The notes below the pieces were generated by a model. The model worked only from the letters and a program-made list of their open reading frames with translations. It had not been told where the DNA came from and made no database searches. This document shows positions 7,570 through 10,358 of a DNA stretch of 10,358 bases, one piece after another. Source of the stretch: Gammaproteobacteria bacterium (GTDB lineage: Bacteria; Pseudomonadota; Gammaproteobacteria; Immundisolibacterales; Immundisolibacteraceae). The position numbers were made by a program, and so were the translations under genes. Numbering within the stretch: the first letter of the stretch is position 1; every line of letters starts with the position of its first letter. The stretch lies in assembly GCA_003645395.1 (NCBI GenBank), contig QNFC01000036.1, positions 1-10,358 of the forward strand, given 5' to 3'.

Positions 7570-7914
7570 GTTGGAATACTCCTTTAGTTTATAGGTGTCG
7601 CTACCCCATCATACTCATCGTTCTTCGAGTGTATTGCCACCCTGAGCAATTCCCTCCGCGTGCTTTTAAACCACCGAGGCGGTGCAGTGCACAATGCAGC
7701 GAGAGACAATCAATTCTATTAACATGTGATCGACTGCCGACAAGCAGATAACTACACTTAAGGGATAGAGCGACTAACTAGTACTGTTTTGCCTATACAT
7801 GTAGACTTCGCCTACCTAAACCCCTCTTTATCCGGTGCCCCTAATGCATCGGTTACAGCAATTTTTAATGCCTGCCGGGTCGCTAAACAACCTGGGAAAA
7901 CTGAGAAAACACCT
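7570..7914. other. 345-bp intergenic region between the FAD dehydrogenase and the barrel protein genes
   Basis: The two flanking genes diverge here, so both promoters should lie inside. Visible items are the AAGGAG ribosome site of the dehydrogenase gene (rightward complement at about 7579-7584), an inverted repeat CACCG-AGG-CGGTG at 7672-7684, and the overlapping 11-bp palindrome GTGCAGTGCAC at 7682-7692. The reading frame of the barrel gene stays open back to a TTG at 7789, but that extension has no ribosome site and would bury the signal peptide. I see no convincing gene, tRNA or strong promoter consensus. Confidence 0.5.
7672..7692. repeat. Overlapping short palindromes in a divergent promoter region
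   Basis: CACCG-AGG-CGGTG (7672-7684) overlaps GTGCA-G-TGCAC (7682-7692). Both are perfect but short. They lie about 105 bp from the dehydrogenase start and about 220 bp from the barrel gene start, where a regulator site would be plausible. No known operator is recognised. Confidence 0.3.
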
Positions 7915-8667
7915 ATGAAATTTCATCGCTCATTCCTCACTCTGATCATGACGGGTTCTCTGCTATTGGCCTCTTTTTCAGGTAATGCTGAAATTGTATC
8001 CGACAGTGACAAATGGAATTTCGGTGCGGAGGTCTATCTCTGGGGTGCATCCCTGGACGCAAAGCCTGATGGTGGTGCAAATGTGCATATGAGTTTCAAA
8101 GATATTCTCGATGATCTAGATATGGGCGCAATGGTCATTCTTGGTGCTCGCAAGGGCCGGTGGAGTGCGATGTCTGACATCCTTTATCTGGATTTAGGGG
8201 ACGATGACAAACTCGCTGTGCCTGGGCCGAGTGGACCACTTCCAGGAAAACTCGATTGGGAACTGGAGGCATGGGTCATATCGTTAGCCGGTGGTTACAC
8301 CATAATGCAGAATGACGCGTACCATCTTGACCTGCTAGTTGGCGCACGTTACCTGGATATTGATATCCCTATTTCGGTGAAAGTCGGGCCCGTCAAGGTG
8401 AAGACCTCTGTAGGCGGTGATATATGGGATGGGGTCGCCGGGCTGATGGGCAAGGTGGATCTGACTGATAAGTGGTATATCAACTACTATGCAGATGCAG
8501 GTGCGGGAGACTCTGACTTTACCTGGCAGATGCGCTGGGGATTGAACTATAAATTCGATAAGGTCGATGCGGTCTTCGGCTATCGTCATCTTAGCTGGAA
8601 GATTGGTGATGGCCTGGACAAACTTACCCTCAAGGGACCGTTCGCCGGGGTGAAATTCTTTTTCTGA
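7915..8667 (+). CDS. Outer-membrane beta-barrel protein with signal peptide, family not recognised
   Basis: A 250-residue exported protein predicted to form a small barrel in the outer membrane. Residues 1-25 are a Sec signal peptide (basic MKFHR, a hydrophobic core LTLIMTGSLLLASF, cleavage after GNA25). The mature part alternates polar and aromatic residues in likely amphipathic strands: WNFGAEVYLWGASL, AMVILGARKG, WSAMSDILYLDLG, WELEAWVISLAGGYTI, YHLDLLVGARYLDIDI, WDGVAGLMGKVDL, WYINYYADAGAG, FTWQMRWGLNYKF, VDAVFGYRHLSW and a final strand GPFAGVKFFF. The terminal phenylalanine is the usual barrel-assembly signal. Eight to ten strands are likely. The ATG at 7915 is chosen because it begins the signal peptide and has a TGAG about 9 nt upstream; a longer frame from 7789 is rejected. 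It is monocistronic, with a hairpin just after the stop. No ligand or role can be stated; a pore, adhesion or structural function are all possible. Confidence 0.82.
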   Translation: MKFHRSFLTLIMTGSLLLASFSGNAEIVSDSDKWNFGAEVYLWGASLDAKPDGGANVHMSFKDILDDLDMGAMVILGARKGRWSAMSDILYLDLGDDDKLAVPGPSGPLPGKLDWELEAWVISLAGGYTIMQNDAYHLDLLVGARYLDIDIPISVKVGPVKVKTSVGGDIWDGVAGLMGKVDLTDKWYINYYADAGAGDSDFTWQMRWGLNYKFDKVDAVFGYRHLSWKIGDGLDKLTLKGPFAGVKFFF

Positions 8668-8686
8668 TCGGGTCTGTGCAACCCGG
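8668..8686 (+). terminator. Hairpin just downstream of the barrel gene, possible terminator
   Basis: CGGGT at 8669-8673 pairs perfectly with ACCCG at 8681-8685 around a 7-nt loop, and T8668/G8686 can add a wobble pair. It begins 2 nt past the stop codon. There is no T-run after it, so it does not meet the Rho-independent pattern; it may stabilise the 3' end or aid termination. Confidence 0.35.
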
Positions 8687-8921
8687 ATAATAAGGCCAGC
8701 ATGGGTAAACGACAACTGAGTGATACGCTCGCAGGTTTCGGGGCTATGAATTCCCAGGGTCTATCTGTTAACGCACTGAGAAACAGGCCAAAGCCTACCG
8801 CCTTTTATTTCTATCGGTTCTGCTCTGGATCGGTAATGCCTCAAGCGTGATTCATTGGTGTGCTGGTCCAAGTACCCTAATGTTACTCAATAACCTTTCA
8901 CCAACACTGAACAGACGCAAC
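8668..8921. other. Intergenic region between the convergent barrel and PhzF genes
   Basis: This 254-bp stretch holds the hairpin after the barrel gene and a small stem AGGC-CAAA-GCCT at 8785-8796. A 49-codon plus-strand reading frame at 8701-8850 starts with ATG 5 nt after an AAGG, but its product (MGKRQLSDTLAG at the start) shows no recognisable domain, signal or membrane segment and I do not call it a gene. No terminator for the PhzF gene on the minus strand is obvious. Confidence 0.45.
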
Positions 8922-9737
8922 CTAACTCGGCAGTTGTAAACGGCCAGCAAGATAAAGCTGTGCCTGGCCACCGATGAGCACACGATTTTGTCCTCCGGTT
9001 ACTTCAACCATTTGGCACTTCACAGCTCCACCCCTCGCTGACGCCTGATAGGCGCGCAAAGATACTTTGTTGAGGCGTTTTGACCAGTAAGGGATTAACA
9101 GACAGTGGGCAGAACCGGTTACGGGATCTTCATTAACGCCAACTTTGGGGGCAAAAAACCGGGAGACGAAATCGTAATCGTCATCCGGCGCCGTGACGAT
9201 GGCACCACGACCCTCTACTTCAAGCAATCGGGTGAAATCGGGGGTGGTCGCCCGCAGGGCGGCTCGGTCTTTCAGCACCAGTAGATAATCATTATTCATC
9301 ATGACCGGGCCGTACAAATCCTGTTCGCTCAACCCCAGCGCTGGCAGTAATCTCGCATCGGCATCTACCTCTACCGGCGGCCAGGCGGGAAAATCCAGCC
9401 AATAGTCGCTACCCTCTCGGCTAACGGTCAGCGGTCCGCCGGCAGAGCTAAACTCAATGCTCTGCCCACCCACACGCTCAAGCTCAATCAGCACAAACCC
9501 CGCAGCCAGGGTCGCGTGACCACACAGCTCGACCTCATCGCTGGGGGTAAACCAGCGAATCTGCCAACCATCAACCCCTAAATGAACAAAGGCCGTTTCA
9601 GATAAATTATTCTCGGCTGCGATAGCCTGGCAGAGATCATTTGCCATGGGCTCATCAAGCACGCACACCGCTGCCGGGTTACCGGAAAATAGCCGCTCAG
9701 CGAATGCATCAATCTGATAGAACTTAATACTCTGCAT
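8922..9737 (-). CDS. PhzF-family isomerase / epimerase-like protein
   Basis: Cytoplasmic protein of the PhzF superfamily (diaminopimelate-epimerase fold). Phenazine PhzF isomerises a dihydro-anthranilate intermediate, but most bacterial members, such as YddE, have no known substrate. The product is 271 residues from the ATG at 9737, a standard length (about 260-300). Family marks in order are YQIDAFAERLFSGNPAAV (7-24), the catalytic glutamate E47 in NNLSETAFV, RWFTPSDEVELCGHATLA (61-78, H74), and RFFAPKVGVNEDPVTGSAHC (193-212, with D204 in the DPVTGSAH loop). All expected active-site parts are intact. The start is uncertain: a TTG at 9755 would add six residues and has GAG 9 nt upstream, while the ATG aligns with typical family N-termini but lacks a clear ribosome site. 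The gene follows the DUF4405-like gene by 4-24 bp, so co-transcription is likely. No phenazine genes are present, so phenazine synthesis is not implied. Confidence 0.9.
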   Translation of the reverse strand: MQSIKFYQIDAFAERLFSGNPAAVCVLDEPMANDLCQAIAAENNLSETAFVHLGVDGWQIRWFTPSDEVELCGHATLAAGFVLIELERVGGQSIEFSSAGGPLTVSREGSDYWLDFPAWPPVEVDADARLLPALGLSEQDLYGPVMMNNDYLLVLKDRAALRATTPDFTRLLEVEGRGAIVTAPDDDYDFVSRFFAPKVGVNEDPVTGSAHCLLIPYWSKRLNKVSLRAYQASARGGAVKCQMVEVTGGQNRVLIGGQAQLYLAGRLQLPS

Positions 9738-9761
9738 GCCGTTATCGGCTGCCAACGATTA

Positions 9762-10106
9762 TTACTCGCCGCCCTGCTCTGCCTGGGCCGCCAGCGCGTC
9801 CATCGGCTCGGCGATTTCTGCCGACACCTGATTATTAAGCGCGACACCGTAGAGCACCACCATTAACACTACCAGCACGCCACCCAACACAGCCACGGCT
9901 GTAGTTTTTACGTAGTTCAACAACGTGCGGTAGTTAAAACTGAGATGGCCCACCACTGCAGCAATCATTATTAACCCGAAGAGTTTGTGCACCGGGTGCA
10001 TTTGAATAGTGAACGATGGTTTTTCAATAACGAACATCATCATGCCTGAGGTTGCCATGGCAATAAATGAGACAAACAGCGTGATACCAATGAGTTTTCT
10101 GGGCAA
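9762..10106 (-). CDS. Small three-helix membrane protein, DUF4405-like, possible heme-binding
   Basis: Predicted inner-membrane protein of 114 residues starting from TTG at 10106. This start is fixed by AAGGAG at 10114-10119, 7 nt upstream. A longer frame from a TTG at 10181 lacks any ribosome site, although that TTG overlaps the TGA of the upstream frame. Helix one spans about 5-27 (LIGITLFVSFIAMATSG), helix two about 40-57 (HKLFGLIMIAAVVGHLSF), and helix three about 70-90 (AVAVLGGVLVVLMVVLYG). The pattern HPVHKLFG followed by GHLSFNYRTLLNY places H37, H40 and H54 at the ends of helix two and resembles DUF4405/cytochrome b561-like proteins, where such histidines may bind heme. The C-terminus (about 92-114) is polar and Ala/Glu/Gln-rich. 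It sits between an upstream partial gene and the PhzF gene, all on one strand. The family call is by pattern only; heme binding is inference. Confidence 0.72.
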   Translation of the reverse strand: MPRKLIGITLFVSFIAMATSGMMMFVIEKPSFTIQMHPVHKLFGLIMIAAVVGHLSFNYRTLLNYVKTTAVAVLGGVLVVLMVVLYGVALNNQVSAEIAEPMDALAAQAEQGGE

Positions 10107-10177
10107 TGTTAATCTCCTTAAGTTCGATGAGGCATGGTATCGATCCACAACCAGACAATAGACAACCTGCCTAAAAT
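10107..10177 (-). promoter_or_regulatory. Leader of the DUF4405-like gene with strong TTG-directing ribosome site
   Basis: The spacer between the upstream partial frame and the TTG start holds AAGGAG (10114-10119), a near-perfect ribosome site that decides the start codon. A direct repeat AGACAA at 10153-10158 and 10160-10165 (TTGTCT read on the minus strand) could supply a -35-like element, but no well-spaced -10 is seen, so expression may come from upstream. Confidence 0.4.
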
Positions 10178-10358
10178 TCAACTCGACCGATCAAATTCCT
10201 GGGTATCAGAACTTAGCCAGTCATCAGGATACGTTACCCAGCCGTGCTTTGATGAGGTCCAGACCACCATTTCAGGTTCTGGGAAATTGGGGTAGCTATA
10301 GCAGTCGGCAGCTATCGCGACCCCACTTTCCCCACACCTGAACCCGTGGGCCGGCCCC
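10178..10358 (-). CDS. Possible C-terminal end of an unrecognised protein, 5' part off the window
   Basis: The minus-strand frame is open from the right edge to a TGA at 10178-10180, giving at least 59 residues. The sequence includes HGFRCGESGVAIAADCYSYP, then PEPEMVVWTSSKHGWVTYPD and ends SSDTQEFDRSS. Its even residue mix with W, Y, P and two Cys looks more like protein than noise, and its end falls 71 bp before the TTG start of the next gene on the same strand. An internal ATG (at MVVWTSS) exists but has no ribosome site. No family is recognised. At this length an open frame can occur by chance, so the call is tentative. Confidence 0.4.
   Translation of the reverse strand, partial: GPAHGFRCGESGVAIAADCYSYPNFPEPEMVVWTSSKHGWVTYPDDWLSSDTQEFDRSS

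Noticed and set aside
7789..7914. 42-codon N-terminal extension of the barrel protein from a TTG
   Set aside because: There is no ribosome site at the TTG, and the extension would place a typical signal peptide inside the protein.
8335..8715. 126-codon minus-strand frame over the end of the barrel gene
   Set aside because: It is antisense to a gene with a signal peptide and barrel pattern; its product shows no domain and no ribosome site context.
8922..9755. Phenazine biosynthesis locus suggested by the PhzF-family gene
   Set aside because: None of the other phz genes is present, and most PhzF-family proteins are unrelated to phenazine synthesis.
10107..10181. 25-codon N-terminal extension of the DUF4405-like protein
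   Set aside because: The TTG at 10181 overlaps the preceding TGA, which could suggest coupling, but it has no ribosome site, whereas AAGGAG sits correctly before the TTG at 10106.
1..10358. Mobile element, CRISPR, defence island or tRNA gene
   Set aside because: No transposase, integrase, regularly spaced repeats, nuclease/helicase cluster or cloverleaf-like sequence was seen on either strand.

Overview
The window looks like chromosomal DNA from a gammaproteobacterium, possibly a marine or other environmental one. The envelope systems are Gram-negative (RND pump with a lipoprotein adaptor, outer-membrane beta-barrel), the RNase AM/YciV-type PHP protein is common in Proteobacteria, and base composition is close to even. 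The organism call is inference from gene content only. I see no rRNA, tRNA, CRISPR array, insertion sequence, integrase or phage gene.

Layout. (1) 1-3890, minus strand: a two-gene efflux operon, a lipoprotein membrane-fusion protein followed 6 bp later by an RND inner-membrane pump that runs off the left edge. A perfect 7-bp inverted repeat of TetR-operator type lies just upstream; no regulator gene is in the window. (2) 3891-5079: a 253-bp spacer with a minus-strand terminator, then a PHP-domain phosphoesterase (RNase AM/YciV-like) on the minus strand, and a short divergent spacer carrying an inverted repeat. (3) 5080-5955, plus strand: a ten-helix EamA/DMT transporter. (4) 5965-7569, minus strand: an FAD-binding dehydrogenase whose stop is 9 bp from the transporter stop (convergent). 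(5) 7570-7914: a 345-bp spacer with short palindromes and no convincing gene. (6) 7915-8667, plus strand: a small outer-membrane beta-barrel protein with a signal peptide. (7) 8668-8921: a spacer with a hairpin just after the barrel gene. (8) 8922-10358, minus strand: three closely spaced genes read from the right edge: the C-terminal end of an unrecognised protein, a small three-helix DUF4405-like membrane protein with conserved histidines, and a PhzF-family isomerase.

How the genes relate. Only the efflux pair clearly forms one machine (drug or solute export, needing a TolC-type channel from elsewhere). The other genes are mostly single units of general metabolism or envelope function. Non-ATG starts are frequent: GTG for the fusion protein, TTG for the DMT transporter, and TTG with a strong AAGGAG for the DUF4405-like protein. 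I do not see a coherent new multi-gene system. The items most worth checking are the orphan TetR-type operator, the DUF4405-like/PhzF pair, the orphan FAD oxidoreductase and the unassigned barrel protein.
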